From contig NZ_CP108514.1 in assembly GCF_035989305.1 (NCBI RefSeq), positions 6,056,501 through 6,120,500 on the forward strand: a stretch of 64,000 nucleotides of DNA, read 5' to 3'. The position numbers and the translations under genes were made by a program. Every line of letters starts with the position of its first letter. Positions within the stretch are counted from its first letter, which is position 1. The notes beneath the pieces were generated by a model. It was given only the letters and a program-made list of their open reading frames with translations, had not been told where the DNA came from and did no database searches. Below are positions 1 to 8,887 of this stretch, piece after piece. Origin of the DNA: Streptomyces sp. NBC_01233. GTDB taxonomy: Bacteria; Actinomycetota; Actinomycetes; Streptomycetales; Streptomycetaceae.

Positions 1-759
1 GCCATCATGCTGCTGCAGGTCGGGGACGCGGCGGGCGCCGAGCCGTGGTTCTCGAAGGCGGCCGAGGCGGGCAGCGTCGACGCCGCGTTCAACCTCGGGA
101 TCCTCTTCGCCAGCCGGGACGAGGACCGCACGGCGCTGAAGTGGTACGAGCGGGCCGCGTCGGCCGGGCACACGGACGCCGCGCTGCAGGTCGGCATCGC
201 GCTCGTCCGCGACGGCGAGGAGCGGGCGGCCGAGCGGCACCTGCGGTGCGCGGCGGGCGGCGGCAGCGCGGAGGCGGCCTTCCGGCTGGCCGCGCTGCTG
301 GAGTCGCTGGCCCCGCCGCCGGAGCCGGTCGCGCTGGGCGAGCCGGTGGGCGGCGCCCCGCGCACCGAGAGCGAGGAGTGGTACGAGCGGGCCGCCGAGC
401 TGGGGCACCGCCGGGCCCAGGTACGGGTCGGCATGCTGGCGGCCGCCCGCGGTGACATGGCGGTGGCCGCACGGTGGTACCGGGAGGCGGCCGAGGCCGG
501 TTCCCGCAACGGGGCGTTCAACCTGGGGCTGCTGCTCGCCCGCGAGGGGAGCGAGCCGGAGGCCGCGCTGTGGTGGACGCGGGCGGCGGTGGCGGGCCAC
601 GGCCGTGCGGCGCTTCGGCTGGGGCTGCTGGCGGCCCGGCACGGGGACCTGGCGGAGGGGCAGAAGTGGTGCGTGCGGGCCATGGAGCTGGGCCCGGCGG
701 AGGTTTCGGAGCGGGCGGCACGGCTGCGGGAGGCTCTGGCGGAGGAACTCTCGGCCTGA
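1..759 (+). CDS. Sel1/TPR-repeat protein (5' partial)
   Basis: The reading frame is open to the left edge, so the true start probably lies outside the window; the first ATG inside is at 7. The protein is built of about 36-residue helical repeats of the Sel1/TPR type. Phrases such as 'AAFNLGILFA', 'WYERAASAGH', 'WYREAAEAGS' and 'AFNLGLLLAREG' recur, with the conserved A-x-x-x-L-G-x-x-x-x-x-x-G pattern. Such repeats act as protein-protein scaffolds. No catalytic domain, signal peptide or membrane segment is visible in this part, so the partner and role are unknown. It ends with TGA at 757-759. Confidence 0.8.
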   Translation, partial: AIMLLQVGDAAGAEPWFSKAAEAGSVDAAFNLGILFASRDEDRTALKWYERAASAGHTDAALQVGIALVRDGEERAAERHLRCAAGGGSAEAAFRLAALLESLAPPPEPVALGEPVGGAPRTESEEWYERAAELGHRRAQVRVGMLAAARGDMAVAARWYREAAEAGSRNGAFNLGLLLAREGSEPEAALWWTRAAVAGHGRAALRLGLLAARHGDLAEGQKWCVRAMELGPAEVSERAARLREALAEELSA

Positions 760-821
760 CCCGGCCGGGGGCTCCGCCGTCTCTGTGGCTGCGGCGCCGC
801 GTCCTGGGCTCTGCCCCGCCC

Positions 822-848
822 CGCGCCTCAAGCGCCGGCGGGGCTGGA
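822..848. repeat. dispersed Streptomyces-type GC-rich intergenic element, copy 1
   Basis: The sequence around cgccggcggggctgga, preceded by cgcgcctcaag, recurs almost exactly at 54322-54348 and as a diverged copy near 52224-52240. It lies between genes in all three places. It contains the palindrome gccggc. Function unknown; it resembles the short intergenic repeats common in Streptomyces. Confidence 0.6.
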
Positions 849-876
849 TGGTGCGGCGGGGGTGGGTCGGGCTTGG

Positions 877-1395
877 TCAGCGGTAGAGCCAGGTGGTGGC
901 TCGGGGGTAGGCGTGGCGGAGGATCAGGGGCATCAGGAGGTCGTTGACGCGGCGTTGCACCGTGCCCGGCGTCTTCGCGTCGCGGTTCGACGCCGCTGCC
1001 TTGGTCATCCAGGCCACGCGGGGGCGGCGCAGGCGGGTGTATTCGGCCAGGGCGTTGCGGACGCCCGGCACCGATGGCACGCAGCGAGCCAGGGCCACCG
1101 CGTCCTCGATCGCCATCGACGCGCCCTGTCCGGCGCCCACCGGGGGGCCGCGTCGCCGAGCAGGACGGTGCGGTCGTCGTGCCAGACGGGGAGCTCCGCC
1201 AGCCGGTGCATCGGCAGCGGACGGTCGATGCGCGTGGCCGCCCGGACGAGGGCGAGCGGCATCCGCTCCCCGCCGCACAGCTCCGCCAGCAGGTCCTGGG
1301 TGACCGCCGCCGGGTCCGGGGGCTCCGACGAGGGCACCTGGGCCGACCACCACACCGTGCCGTCCGGTGCCAGGGCCGGCCGGGAGCCGCCGGGG
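877..1395 (-). pseudogene. FAD-dependent monooxygenase remnant, N-terminus lost and frameshifted
   Basis: The C-terminal half of a PheA/TetX-like FAD monooxygenase is readable, but in two frames. From about 1395 down to 1150 one frame gives 'DGTVWWSAQVP' and 'HDDRTVLLGDAA', the second FAD-binding GD motif. The next conserved stretch, 'GQGASMAIEDAVALARC' through 'HAYPRATTWLYR', continues in another frame to the stop at 877. Aligning to the usual GDAAHPxGP-GQGA motif places a one-base deletion at the G6 run (1142-1147). The N-terminal Rossmann GxGxxG part is absent; the opposite-strand TetR remnant begins where it should be. A sequencing error could explain the frameshift but not the missing N-terminal half. 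Confidence 0.65.
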
Positions 1396-1536
1396 GAGCC
1401 CGAGCTGGTCGCCGCGGCGATGGGGGCGATGATCCCGATGCTCGGGTACGCCGCGATGGCCGGCGGGGCGGCGCCCGACGACGGCGAAGTGGTCGAGACG
1501 CTGACCGCTCTCCTGCACCGTGGGCTGGCCGGTTAA
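1396..1536 (+). pseudogene. TetR-family regulator C-terminal remnant
   Basis: This frame ends with 'MIPMLGYAAMAGGAAPDDGEVV' and 'TLTALLHRGLAG', then TAA. That reads like the last two helices of a TetR-family regulator (ligand-binding domain end). No helix-turn-helix or start codon precedes it; upstream sequence belongs to the oppositely oriented monooxygenase remnant. The two 3' ends point away from each other, the layout of a divergent regulator/monooxygenase pair whose shared centre has been deleted. Assignment rests on about 46 residues and is tentative. Confidence 0.4.
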
Positions 1537-1583
1537 CCGATTTGCATCTGCCGGGGGGCCTCACGTAACGTTGGGTTTACCGA

Positions 1584-1657
1584 CGCGGGGTGGAGCAGCT
1601 CGGTAGCTCGCTGGGCTCATAACCCAGAGGTCGCAGGTTCAAATCCTGTCCCCGCTA
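1584..1657 (+). tRNA. initiator tRNA-Met (CAU)
   Basis: A complete cloverleaf is readable. The acceptor strand cgcgggg pairs with ccccgc except at the first position (C1 opposite U72), the unpaired end typical of initiator tRNA. The anticodon loop is ctcataa (CAU), flanked by three consecutive G:C pairs (ggg/ccc), another initiator hallmark. The T-loop reads ttcaaat. The CCA end is not encoded (A73 is followed by CTG). A strong hairpin follows ten bases later. Confidence 0.96.
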
Positions 1658-1666
1658 CTGAAGGCC

Positions 1667-1697
1667 CAGGGCCCGGATCCAATGGATCCGGGCCCTG
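1667..1697 (+). terminator. hairpin after the initiator tRNA
   Basis: A perfect 14-bp stem (1667-1680 with 1684-1697) encloses a 3-base loop, aat. The arms contain gggcccggatcc. No long T-run follows, as is usual for Streptomyces terminators. It lies just after the tRNA and probably ends its transcript. Confidence 0.7.
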
Positions 1698-1796
1698 AGT
1701 CGTTTCCGGGGGCGAAGCGGCAAGCGGGAGCGGCAAGCAGAAGGGCCCGGACCCCCGTGGGCCCCGTGGGGTCCGGGCCCTCCGCGCGTTCCGGGA

Positions 1797-2213
1797 TCAG
1801 GCGGCCGCGCAGTTCGGGCAGACCCCGCGGTAGGTCACCTCGACCGCGGACACGACGAAGCCGAAGCGCTCCGTGTCCGGCAGGTCGGCCAGCGGGTTGC
1901 CCGCCGGGTGGACGTCGCGGATCGCGCCGCACTGGGCGCAGACCAGGTGCTGGTGGGGTCGGTGCGCGTTCGGGTCGTACCGCTTGGCGCGCCGGTCCGT
2001 GGAAACCTCCAGGACCTCGCCGAGGGTGACGAGCTCGCCCAGCGTGTTGTAGACGGTCGCCCGCGAGATCTCGGGCAGCTTCGCCACGGCACGCGCGTGC
2101 ACCTCGTCGGCCGTCAGGTGCACGTGGTCACCGTCGAGCACCTCGGCCACGACACGCCGCTGCGCCGTCATGCGCCAGCCGCGTCCGCGGAGTCGTTCCA
2201 GCAGGTCACTCAT
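1797..2213 (-). CDS. catR: Fur-family peroxide-sensing repressor CatR
   Basis: 138 residues, the usual size for Fur/PerR proteins. The N-terminal winged helix contains 'RMTAQRRVVAEVL' and 'EISRATVYNTLGEL', the DNA-recognition helix of the family. The C-terminal dimerisation domain has the HxHxx segment 'HRPHQHLVCAQC' and a second CxxC ('CPNC') near the end, the structural Zn site. It is divergent from a monofunctional catalase, the catR-catA arrangement of S. coelicolor, where CatR represses catA until oxidised by peroxide. ATG at 2213 is chosen over an ATG two codons upstream (2219) because family members begin 'MSDLLERLR'. It probably also controls its own promoter in the shared intergenic region. 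Confidence 0.9.
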   Translation of the reverse strand: MSDLLERLRGRGWRMTAQRRVVAEVLDGDHVHLTADEVHARAVAKLPEISRATVYNTLGELVTLGEVLEVSTDRRAKRYDPNAHRPHQHLVCAQCGAIRDVHPAGNPLADLPDTERFGFVVSAVEVTYRGVCPNCAAA

Positions 2214-2281
2214 AGACATCAGCCTAACAGTGAGGGGATTCGGTGTAACTCCCGAACCGGTGCGGACTTGGATGCTTACTT

Positions 2282-2296
2282 GACTTAGACAAAGTC
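2282..2296. promoter_or_regulatory. probable CatR (Fur/PerR-type) operator
   Basis: gactt-agaca-aagtc is an inverted repeat of 5-bp arms around a 5-base centre in the catR-catA intergenic region. Its sequence and position suit a PerR/CatR box overlapping the catA promoter. Inferred from pattern and context only. Confidence 0.55.
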
Positions 2297-2361
2297 CATC
2301 GTAGGATCGGGTACGGCGAACGCCAAGGACAGGACATCCAGGAATGACGCAGGAGGCGCAC

Positions 2362-3813
2362 GTGACGCAGGGACCGCTCACCACGGAGGCCGGGGCTCCG
2401 GTCGCCGACAACCAGAACAGCGAGACCGCCGGCGTCGGGGGTCCCGTTCTGGTCCAGGACCAGCTGCTGCTGGAGAAGCTCGCGCACTTCAATCGCGAGC
2501 GCATCCCGGAGCGCGTGGTGCACGCCCGCGGCGCCGGTGCCTACGGCACCTTCACGCTGACCCGCGACGTCTCCCAGTGGACCCGCGCCAAGTTCCTGTC
2601 CGAGGTCGGCAAGGAGACCGAGACCTTCCTGCGCTTCTCCACCGTCGCGGGCAACCTCGGCTCGGCCGACGCGGTGCGCGACCCCCGCGGCTGGGCGCTG
2701 AAGTTCTACACCGAAGAGGGCAACTACGACCTCGTCGGCAACAACACCCCGGTGTTCTTCATCAAGGACGCCATAAAGTTCCCCGACTTCATCCACACCC
2801 AGAAGCGCGACCCGTACACGGGCTCGCAGGAGGCGGACAACGTCTGGGACTTCTGGGGTCTGTCCCCCGAGTCGACCCACCAGGTGACCTGGCTGTTCGG
2901 CGACCGCGGCATCCCGGCGTCCTACCGCCACATGAACGGCTACGGCTCGCACACGTTCCAGTGGAACAACGAGGCCGGCGAGGTCTTCTGGGTCAAGTAC
3001 CACTTCAAGACCGACCAGGGCATCAAGAACCTCACCCAGGCCGAGGCCAACCAGCTCGCCGGTGAGGACCCCGACTCCCACCAGCGCGACCTGCGCGAGT
3101 CCATCGAGCGCGGCGACTTCCCGACCTGGACCGTGCAGGTCCAGATCATGCCCGCGGCCGAGGCGGCCCAGTACCGCTTCAATCCGTTCGACCTCACCAA
3201 GGTGTGGCCGCACGAGGACTACCCGCCGATCGAGATCGGCAAGCTGGAGCTCAACCGCAACCCGGAGAACGTCTTCGCCGAGGTCGAGCAGTCGATCTTC
3301 TCCCCGGCGCACTTCGTCCCCGGCATCGGCCCCTCGCCGGACAAGATGCTCCAGGGCCGCCTCTTCGGATACGGCGACGCCCACCGCTACCGCGTCGGCA
3401 TCAACGCCGACCACCTGCCGGTGAACCGTCCGCACGCCACCGAGGCGCGCACCAACTCCCGCGACGGCTACCTGTACGACGGCCGCCACAAGGGTGCGAA
3501 GAACTACGAGCCCAACAGCTTCGGCGGCCCGCACCAGAGCGACCGCCCGCTGTGGCAGCCCATCGACGTGACCGGTGGCACGGGCAACCACGCCGCCGCC
3601 GTGCACAGCGAGGACAACGACTTCGTGCAGGCCGGCAACCTCTACCGCCTCTACTCGGAGGACGAGAAGGCCCGTCTGGTCGAGAACCTGTCCGGCTTCA
3701 TCGCCAAGGTCTCGCGTGACGACATCGTCGAGCGCGCCATCAACAACTTCCGCCAGGCGGACGGCGACTTCGGCAAGCGGCTGGAGGCCGCGGTCCAGGC
3801 CCTCCGCGGCTGA
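2362..3813 (+). CDS. catA: monofunctional heme catalase CatA
   Basis: Breaks down hydrogen peroxide to water and oxygen in the cytoplasm. The catalytic His is in '[13 protein letters not shown]' and the catalytic Asn in '[10 protein letters not shown]'. The substrate-channel segment '[14 protein letters not shown]' and the proximal heme Tyr in '[14 protein letters not shown]' are present. GTG at 2362 (483 residues) is preferred because an aggagg ribosome site lies at 2350-2355, inside the longer frame that begins with ATG at 2344; family members start '[10 protein letters not shown]'. It is divergent from catR with a Fur-type inverted repeat between them and is followed by a strong terminator. 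Induction by peroxide through CatR is expected from the S. coelicolor paradigm. Confidence 0.96.
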   Translation: MTQGPLTTEAGAPVADNQNSETAGVGGPVLVQDQLLLEKLAHFNRERIPERVVHARGAGAYGTFTLTRDVSQWTRAKFLSEVGKETETFLRFSTVAGNLGSADAVRDPRGWALKFYTEEGNYDLVGNNTPVFFIKDAIKFPDFIHTQKRDPYTGSQEADNVWDFWGLSPESTHQVTWLFGDRGIPASYRHMNGYGSHTFQWNNEAGEVFWVKYHFKTDQGIKNLTQAEANQLAGEDPDSHQRDLRESIERGDFPTWTVQVQIMPAAEAAQYRFNPFDLTKVWPHEDYPPIEIGKLELNRNPENVFAEVEQSIFSPAHFVPGIGPSPDKMLQGRLFGYGDAHRYRVGINADHLPVNRPHATEARTNSRDGYLYDGRHKGAKNYEPNSFGGPHQSDRPLWQPIDVTGGTGNHAAAVHSEDNDFVQAGNLYRLYSEDEKARLVENLSGFIAKVSRDDIVERAINNFRQADGDFGKRLEAAVQALRG

Positions 3814-3838
3814 AACGGATCGCTTGCCGTCGCGTGAC

Positions 3839-3876
3839 GCCGGGCCGGAACCCTCCTCGGAGGGTTCCGGCCCGGC
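3839..3876. terminator. bidirectional hairpin terminator after catA
   Basis: An 18-bp perfect stem (3839-3856 with 3859-3876) with a 2-base nominal loop lies between convergent catA and the CBS-domain gene. It can serve both. Confidence 0.8.
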
Positions 3877-3895
3877 GCCGTTCGTGAAGGGGTGC

Positions 3896-4312
3896 CTACG
3901 TGCCCACGTACCCAGGTGCCTGCGCGGAGACCGTGCGCCGGGCCGGCGCCCAGCAGCGGATGACGTCGCGCACGGACACGATGCCCACGGGGCCGCCGTT
4001 CTCCAGCACGATCAGGTGCCGGAAGCCGCCGTGCGCCATCGCCTCGGCGGCCTCCTGCACAGTGGCGTCCGGAGTGCAGAAGACGACGTTGTTGGTGGTG
4101 TGCGCGCCCACGGACTCCCGGTCGGGATCGTGGCCCGCGCCGATCGAGTTGAGGATGTCGCGCTCGGTCAGGATGCCGATTCCGCTGTGGTCGGGGTCGA
4201 GGACGACGGCCGCGCCGACGCGCCGGCCGGACATGAGGCAGGCCGCCTGCCGGAGGGTGTGTGCGGGTCCGAGGGTGAGGATCACGGTGCTCATTGCGTC
4301 ACGGACGAGCAT
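3896..4312 (-). CDS. CBS-domain pair protein
   Basis: 138 residues made of two CBS domains, roughly 1-65 and 70-130. Repeated signatures are 'GAAVVLDPDHSGIGILTERDIL' split over the first domain's end and 'HLIVLENGGPVGIVSVRDVI' in the second. CBS pairs bind adenosyl ligands and act as energy sensors, either alone or as subunits of other proteins. No other domain is present, so the target is unknown. ATG at 4312 follows an aggagg 11 bases upstream; the frame is open further but the upstream residues are not CBS-like. Catalase is its convergent neighbour. Confidence 0.85.
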   Translation of the reverse strand: MLVRDAMSTVILTLGPAHTLRQAACLMSGRRVGAAVVLDPDHSGIGILTERDILNSIGAGHDPDRESVGAHTTNNVVFCTPDATVQEAAEAMAHGGFRHLIVLENGGPVGIVSVRDVIRCWAPARRTVSAQAPGYVGT

Positions 4313-4551
4313 GAAGAGAGCCACCTCCTGGGGTGAGCCCCCCGCTTGGGTGGGTGTGCCCGTGAAGTCGCCCTTAGAGAAAGGCTTCACAAGCGCACAA
4401 GCGTGGGGAGTCTCAGATTCCCATGGACACGGAGGGTCAGCAAGAAGGCGCGCAAAGGAGCGTGCAGGCGCACACATGCTCCCGGCTGCGGTTCCCCGGC
4501 CCCCCGGCGCACAGGGGCCTCACGAGCGCGCGGCCCCAGGAGCGCAGAGCC

Positions 4552-5364
4552 TCAGGTGCGCGGGCGCAGCAGGCCGAGCATCTCCTCGTGGAGCAGCCCG
4601 TTCGAGGCCGCCGCGTTCCCGCCGTGCACGCCGTCCACCCCGTCCAGGCTGGTGAACCGGCCGCCCGCCTCCTGGACCACGACCGCGATGGCGGCCATGT
4701 CCCAGAGGTTCAACTGGGGCTCGGCGCACAGGTCCAGCGAGCCCTCCGCGACCATCATGTACGGCCAGAAGTCCCCGTAGCCGCGGGTACGCCAGCACGC
4801 GCGGGTCAGGTCCAGGAACCCGGCGAGCCGGCCCTGCTCCTCCCAGCCGCTCAGCGAGGAGTACGCGAACGAGGCGTCGCCCAGCCCGGCCACCTGGGAC
4901 ACGCGAATCCCCGTGGGCGCGGCGCTCTCGCCGAGCGCACCGCCCGCGTACGCCCCCTGCCCCTCGGCCGCCCACCAGCGGCGGCCCAGCGCCGGCGCGG
5001 ACACCACGCCGACCACCGGCCGGAAGGCGCCGTCGGCGCCCTCGGCCATCAGGGAGATCAGCGTCGCCCACACGGGCACCCCGCGCACGTAGTTCTTCGT
5101 GCCGTCGATCGGGTCCACGACCCAGCGGCGCGGGCCGCTGCCCTGCAGGCCGTACTCCTCGCCCAGGATCGCGTCGCCGGGACGCGCGGCCGCGATGCCC
5201 GCCCGGATGATCTCCTCGGCGGCCTGGTCCGCCTCGCTCACCGGGGTCATGTCCGGCTTCGTCTCGACCTTCAGGTCGAGGGCGCGGAACCGCTCCATCG
5301 TGGCGGCGTCCGCCGCGTCGGCGAGTTCGAGGGCAAGGCGCAGGTCATCGTCATACTCGGGCAT
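4552..5364 (-). CDS. hisN: inositol-phosphatase-family histidinol-phosphatase HisN
   Basis: 270 residues, a typical IMPase-superfamily phosphatase. Metal-binding motifs are all present: 'GEEYG' (about 69-73), 'DPIDGTKNY' (84-92) and the late 'LWDMAA'. In actinobacteria this clade ('[17 protein letters not shown]') carries out the histidinol-phosphate phosphatase step of histidine biosynthesis; inositol- or other sugar-phosphatase activity cannot be excluded from sequence alone. It is monocistronic here, away from other his genes, and reads toward the CBS gene. Confidence 0.85.
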   Translation of the reverse strand: MPEYDDDLRLALELADAADAATMERFRALDLKVETKPDMTPVSEADQAAEEIIRAGIAAARPGDAILGEEYGLQGSGPRRWVVDPIDGTKNYVRGVPVWATLISLMAEGADGAFRPVVGVVSAPALGRRWWAAEGQGAYAGGALGESAAPTGIRVSQVAGLGDASFAYSSLSGWEEQGRLAGFLDLTRACWRTRGYGDFWPYMMVAEGSLDLCAEPQLNLWDMAAIAVVVQEAGGRFTSLDGVDGVHGGNAAASNGLLHEEMLGLLRPRT

Positions 5365-5488
5365 GCCCGAACAGTATCGAGACTCCCGGACCCGGGCGAA
5401 CGACGTCCACAGTGCGGCCCCGACGCGCCCTTGACAGGATCTGTCGGCCCGTCAACTCTGGCCGGAGAGCCCATCGGGGAGGCGAGGG

Positions 5489-6040
5489 ATGCCGGCAGCC
5501 CGGGAGTCCTTACTGGAGGCGGCGGGAGCGGCGCTCTCCGCGCGCCCCTGGCCGGCCGTGCGGATGGTCGACGTGGCCGCGGCCGCCGGGGTGTCCCGGC
5601 AGACCCTCTACAACGAGTTCGGCGGCAAGGCGGGCCTGGGCAGCGCCCTGGTCCGGCGCGAGGCCGACCGGTACCTCGACGGCGTGGACCGGGCCCTGTC
5701 CGCCCCGGCGCAGGCCGCCGAGCGGCTCGCCGCCGTCGCGGAGTGGACCGTACGCGCGGCCCGCGCCCATCCCCTCGTACGGGCCCTGCTCACCGGCAGC
5801 TGGGACGCGGGCCTGCCCGCCGCGGGACGCCGGGCGCCAGGGCCCGGTGAGCTGGCCCGGGCCGTCCGCGACCGGGCGGCCGCCGCGCTCACGCCGGGGG
5901 AGGGCCCGCAGCGGTGCGAGCTCGCCGTGCGCCTCGCCCTCTCCTACGTGATCGCCCCGGGGGAGGAGCCGGGGGCGGCCGAACTGCTCGGGCTGCTCCG
6001 GCAGCTCAGTGTGCCGACCCGGACAGCTGGAGTCCGATGA
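5489..6040 (+). CDS. TetR-family regulator
   Basis: 183 residues. The N-terminal helix-turn-helix is clear: 'MVDVAAAAGVSRQTLYNEFGGKAGL' broken over about residues 27-51. The C-terminal ligand domain is family-variable. The ATG at 5489 follows 'gaggcgaggg', a plausible ribosome site. Its last 35 bases overlap the 3' end of the convergent SMR exporter gene; TetR regulators beside SMR pumps often control them, but convergent orientation makes this only a possibility. Confidence 0.85.
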   Translation: MPAARESLLEAAGAALSARPWPAVRMVDVAAAAGVSRQTLYNEFGGKAGLGSALVRREADRYLDGVDRALSAPAQAAERLAAVAEWTVRAARAHPLVRALLTGSWDAGLPAAGRRAPGPGELARAVRDRAAAALTPGEGPQRCELAVRLALSYVIAPGEEPGAAELLGLLRQLSVPTRTAGVR

Positions 6041-6329
6041 CCCCCAGGATGACCAGCGAGATCGAGACGAGCTTGAGGGTGGAGACCAGGTCGCCGAGGA
6101 AGACCATGCCGTAGATCGCGGTCCCGGCGGCGCCGATGCCCGTCCAGACCGCGTACGCCGGTCCCACGTCCAGCTTCTTGAGGGCAAGCGTCAGCAGACC
6201 GAAGCTGCCGAGCGCGAAGCACGCGAAGGCGACGGTCGGCCACAGCCGGGTGAATCCGTGGGAGAGCTTGAGGCAGACCGCGAAACCGGTCTCCAGAAGT
6301 CCCGCGACCACGACCAGCAGCCACGCCAT
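6006..6329 (-). CDS. small multidrug resistance (SugE/Gdx-type) exporter
   Basis: 107 residues with four predicted transmembrane helices, the standard SMR size. The essential membrane-embedded Glu is in helix 1 ('VAGLLETGFAVCLKLS', about residue 13). The segment 'AYAVWTGIGAAGTAIYG' in helix 3 is the SMR signature. The early 'LLETGFAVCLK' resembles the SugE/Gdx branch, which exports guanidinium or quaternary cations; the exact substrate is not decidable here. No clear guanidine riboswitch was seen upstream, but a palindrome lies at 6347-6366. Confidence 0.88.
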   Translation of the reverse strand: MAWLLVVVAGLLETGFAVCLKLSHGFTRLWPTVAFACFALGSFGLLTLALKKLDVGPAYAVWTGIGAAGTAIYGMVFLGDLVSTLKLVSISLVILGVIGLQLSGSAH

Positions 6330-6346
6330 GTCGAATGCCTCCCCGC

Positions 6347-6366
6347 GTCACATGACATCACGTCAC
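6347..6366. promoter_or_regulatory. imperfect palindrome upstream of the SMR exporter
   Basis: gtcacatgacatcacgtcac matches its own reverse complement at 14 of 20 positions and begins 17 bases upstream of the exporter start. The size and symmetry fit a TetR-type operator; the adjacent TetR regulator is a candidate binder. Inference only. Confidence 0.35.
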
Positions 6367-6430
6367 TTGGTGGGATTATGCATCTATCCCTACAGGGCCC
6401 TCGACAAACACAGCAGGCCCCTCCGGACCG

Positions 6431-7441
6431 TCAGTCGCCCTCGCGACGCTCCCGCGTCTGCAGCAGCCGCCGCAGCGAATACAGCCGCGCCGGGTCCGCG
6501 TGTCCGTCCTCCACCCACTTGTCGAGCGCGCAGTCCGGCTCGTCGTGGCTGCACGCGCGCGGGCACCCCTCCGTTCCCGGCACCAGCTCCGGGAAGGCCA
6601 GGATCACCCGGGACGGGTCCACGTGGTGCAGGCCGAAGGAGCGCACGCCCGGGGTGTCGATGACCCAGCCGTCGCCGCCCGGCAGCGGCAGCGCGAGCGC
6701 CGAGGTGGTGGTGTGCCGGCCGCGGCCGGTCACCGCGTTGACCACTCCGGTGGCGCGCTGGCGGCCCTCGGCGACCAGCGAGTTCACCAGCGTGGTCTTG
6801 CCGACGCCCGAGTGGCCGACGAAGGCGGTGATCCGGCCGTTGAGGTACTCGCGCACCCGGTCGGCCGCGTCGCCCGTCGCGAGCTCCTCGCGATTGGTCA
6901 CCACGTACTTCAGCCCGAAGGTCGAGTAGATCTCCAGGATCTTGTCCGCGGAGGTCAGGTCGGACTTGGTGAGCACCAGCAGCGGCTCCAGCCCGGCGTC
7001 GTACGCCGCCACCAGGCAGCGGTCGATCATCCGGGGCCGCGGCTCCGGGTCGGCCAGGGCCGTGACGATGGCCAGCTGGTCGGCGTTGGCGACGACCACC
7101 CGCTCGTACGGGTCGTCGTCGTCGGCGGTGCGCCGCAGGACGGACTTGCGCTCCTCGATCCGCACGATGCGGGCCAGGGTGTCCTTCTTGCCGGTCAGGT
7201 CACCGACGATCCAGACCCGGTCGCCGACCACCGCGGCCTTGCGTCCGAGCTCGCGGGCCTTCATCGCGTGCACGGACCGGCCCTCGACCAGGCAGGTCAG
7301 CCGGCCTCGGTCGACGGTCAGGACGAAGCCCTCGGACGCGTCCTCGTGCTTGGGCCGGATGCTGGTCCGCGGCCGGTTGCCCTTGGGGTTCGGGCGCCGG
7401 CGGATGTCGTCCTCGTCGGTGTGCTTGCCGTACCTGCGCAT
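6431..7441 (-). CDS. rsgA: ribosome small-subunit GTPase RsgA
   Basis: 336 residues, a circularly permuted GTPase that assists late 30S maturation. The permuted order is visible: an OB-like N-terminus, then G4 'TKSD' (158-161), the P-loop 'GHSGVGKT' (209-216), G3 'DTPG' (262-265), and a C-terminal Zn knuckle with Cys293, Cys297, His299 and Cys304. ATG at 7441 ('MRRYGKHTDEDD') is chosen; the frame continues upstream into aroA's end. It lies 8 bases downstream of aroA and is likely cotranscribed. Confidence 0.95.
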   Translation of the reverse strand: MRRYGKHTDEDDIRRRPNPKGNRPRTSIRPKHEDASEGFVLTVDRGRLTCLVEGRSVHAMKARELGRKAAVVGDRVWIVGDLTGKKDTLARIVRIEERKSVLRRTADDDDPYERVVVANADQLAIVTALADPEPRPRMIDRCLVAAYDAGLEPLLVLTKSDLTSADKILEIYSTFGLKYVVTNREELATGDAADRVREYLNGRITAFVGHSGVGKTTLVNSLVAEGRQRATGVVNAVTGRGRHTTTSALALPLPGGDGWVIDTPGVRSFGLHHVDPSRVILAFPELVPGTEGCPRACSHDEPDCALDKWVEDGHADPARLYSLRRLLQTRERREGD

Positions 7442-7449
7442 GACGGGCC

Positions 7450-8823
7450 CTACGCTCCCGCACCCGCTCCGGGCGTCCCGGAACCACCGGCGTCCCCGGC
7501 GAGCATGTCCGTCCACATCTTCGGGAAGTCCGGCAGGGTCTTCGCGGTCGTCGCCACGTTCTCGATCTGTACGCCCTCCACCGCCAGGCCGATCACCGCG
7601 CCAGCGGTGGCCATCCGGTGGTCGTCGTACGTGTGGAAGACGCCGCCGTGCATCCGGCGCGGCCGGATGCGCAGCCCGTCCGCGGTCTCGGTGACGTCGC
7701 CGCCGAGCGCGTTGATCTCCTTGGTCAGCGCGGCCAGCCGGTCCGTCTCGTGCAGCCGCAGGTGCGCGACCCCGCGCAGCACCGACTCGGAGTCGGCCAG
7801 GGCCGCCACCGCCGCGATGCCCGGGGTGAGCTCGCCGACCTCGCTCAGGTCCACGTCGATGCCGTGGATCCTGCCGGTGCCGGTGAAGACCAGGCCTGCG
7901 TCGGTGAGCTCGCAGGAGCCGCCCATCTCCGTGAAGATCCGGCGCAGTGCGTCACCGGGCTGGGTGGTGCGGCGCGGCCAGTCCGGGACGGTGACCGTGC
8001 CGCCGGTGATCAGGGCCGCCGCCAGGAAGGGCTGGGCGTTGGACAGGTCCGGCTCCACGACCATGTCGCGGCCGAGCAGCGCGCCGGGGGAAACCCGCCA
8101 CACGTTCTTCTCGCCGCCGGCCTCGGGGGTGTCGACCTGGGCGCCCGCAGCGCGCAGCATCTCCACGGTCATCCGGATGTGCGGCATCGACGGCAGGGTG
8201 GCGCCCACGTGCCGGACCTCGACGCCCTGGTTGAAGCGCGGGGCGGAGAGCAGCAGCGCGGAGACGAACTGCGAGGAGTTGCTGGCGTCGATCTCGACCG
8301 TGCCGCCCTCCAGGGCCCCGCCGCCCTGGACGGTCATGGGCAGCGCGCCCCGGCCGTCGTCGTCGATCCGGGCGCCGAGCGTGCGCAGGGCGCTGATGAC
8401 CTGGCCGAGCGGGCGCTCGTAGGAGCGCGGGTCACCGTCGAAGCGGACGTCCCCGTCGGCGAGGGTGGCGACGGGCGGCAGGAAGCGCATGACGGTGCCG
8501 GCGTTGCCGACGTCCACGGTCGTCGGTCCGTACAGGGCGGCCGGGATGATCCGCCAGGCCTCTCCGCTCTCGCCGTCACCGGCGGAGCTGGAGGAGACGG
8601 TCTCCTCGATGCCGACGCCCAGCGCGCGCAGCGCGTCGGACATCAGCTGGGAGTCGCGCGAGCGCAGCGGGCGGCGCACCCAGCCCGGCTCGGCGGCGAG
8701 CGCGGCGAGCACGAGGGCGCGGTTGGTGACCGATTTGGACCCCGGCACCGTGACGGTGGCGTGGACGGTCCCATCGGCGAGCGGAGCGGGCCAGAGGGCA
8801 GGGAGCGCGGGGGTCTCGGTCAT
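7450..8823 (-). CDS. aroA: 3-phosphoshikimate 1-carboxyvinyltransferase (EPSP synthase)
   Basis: 457 residues. Joins phosphoenolpyruvate to shikimate-3-phosphate, the sixth step of the shikimate pathway, in the cytoplasm. The N-terminal substrate motif '[17 protein letters not shown]', the '[12 protein letters not shown]' loop and the C-terminal '[13 protein letters not shown]' are all conserved. The ATG at 8823 begins '[18 protein letters not shown]'. Apparently the first gene of an aroA-rsgA operon (8-base gap). Confidence 0.96.
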   Translation of the reverse strand: MTETPALPALWPAPLADGTVHATVTVPGSKSVTNRALVLAALAAEPGWVRRPLRSRDSQLMSDALRALGVGIEETVSSSSAGDGESGEAWRIIPAALYGPTTVDVGNAGTVMRFLPPVATLADGDVRFDGDPRSYERPLGQVISALRTLGARIDDDGRGALPMTVQGGGALEGGTVEIDASNSSQFVSALLLSAPRFNQGVEVRHVGATLPSMPHIRMTVEMLRAAGAQVDTPEAGGEKNVWRVSPGALLGRDMVVEPDLSNAQPFLAAALITGGTVTVPDWPRRTTQPGDALRRIFTEMGGSCELTDAGLVFTGTGRIHGIDVDLSEVGELTPGIAAVAALADSESVLRGVAHLRLHETDRLAALTKEINALGGDVTETADGLRIRPRRMHGGVFHTYDDHRMATAGAVIGLAVEGVQIENVATTAKTLPDFPKMWTDMLAGDAGGSGTPGAGAGA

Positions 8824-8887
8824 GGCCCCCACTTTAGTGGCTTCCTCCGGCCCCAGATCTTGATCGCCCCCCGGTCTCACGGGGTGG

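Noticed and set aside
6330..6400. Guanidine (ykkC/mini-ykkC) riboswitch before the SMR exporter
   Set aside because: The ACGR loop pair of mini-ykkC and other ykkC cores could not be found; only a DNA-type palindrome is visible.
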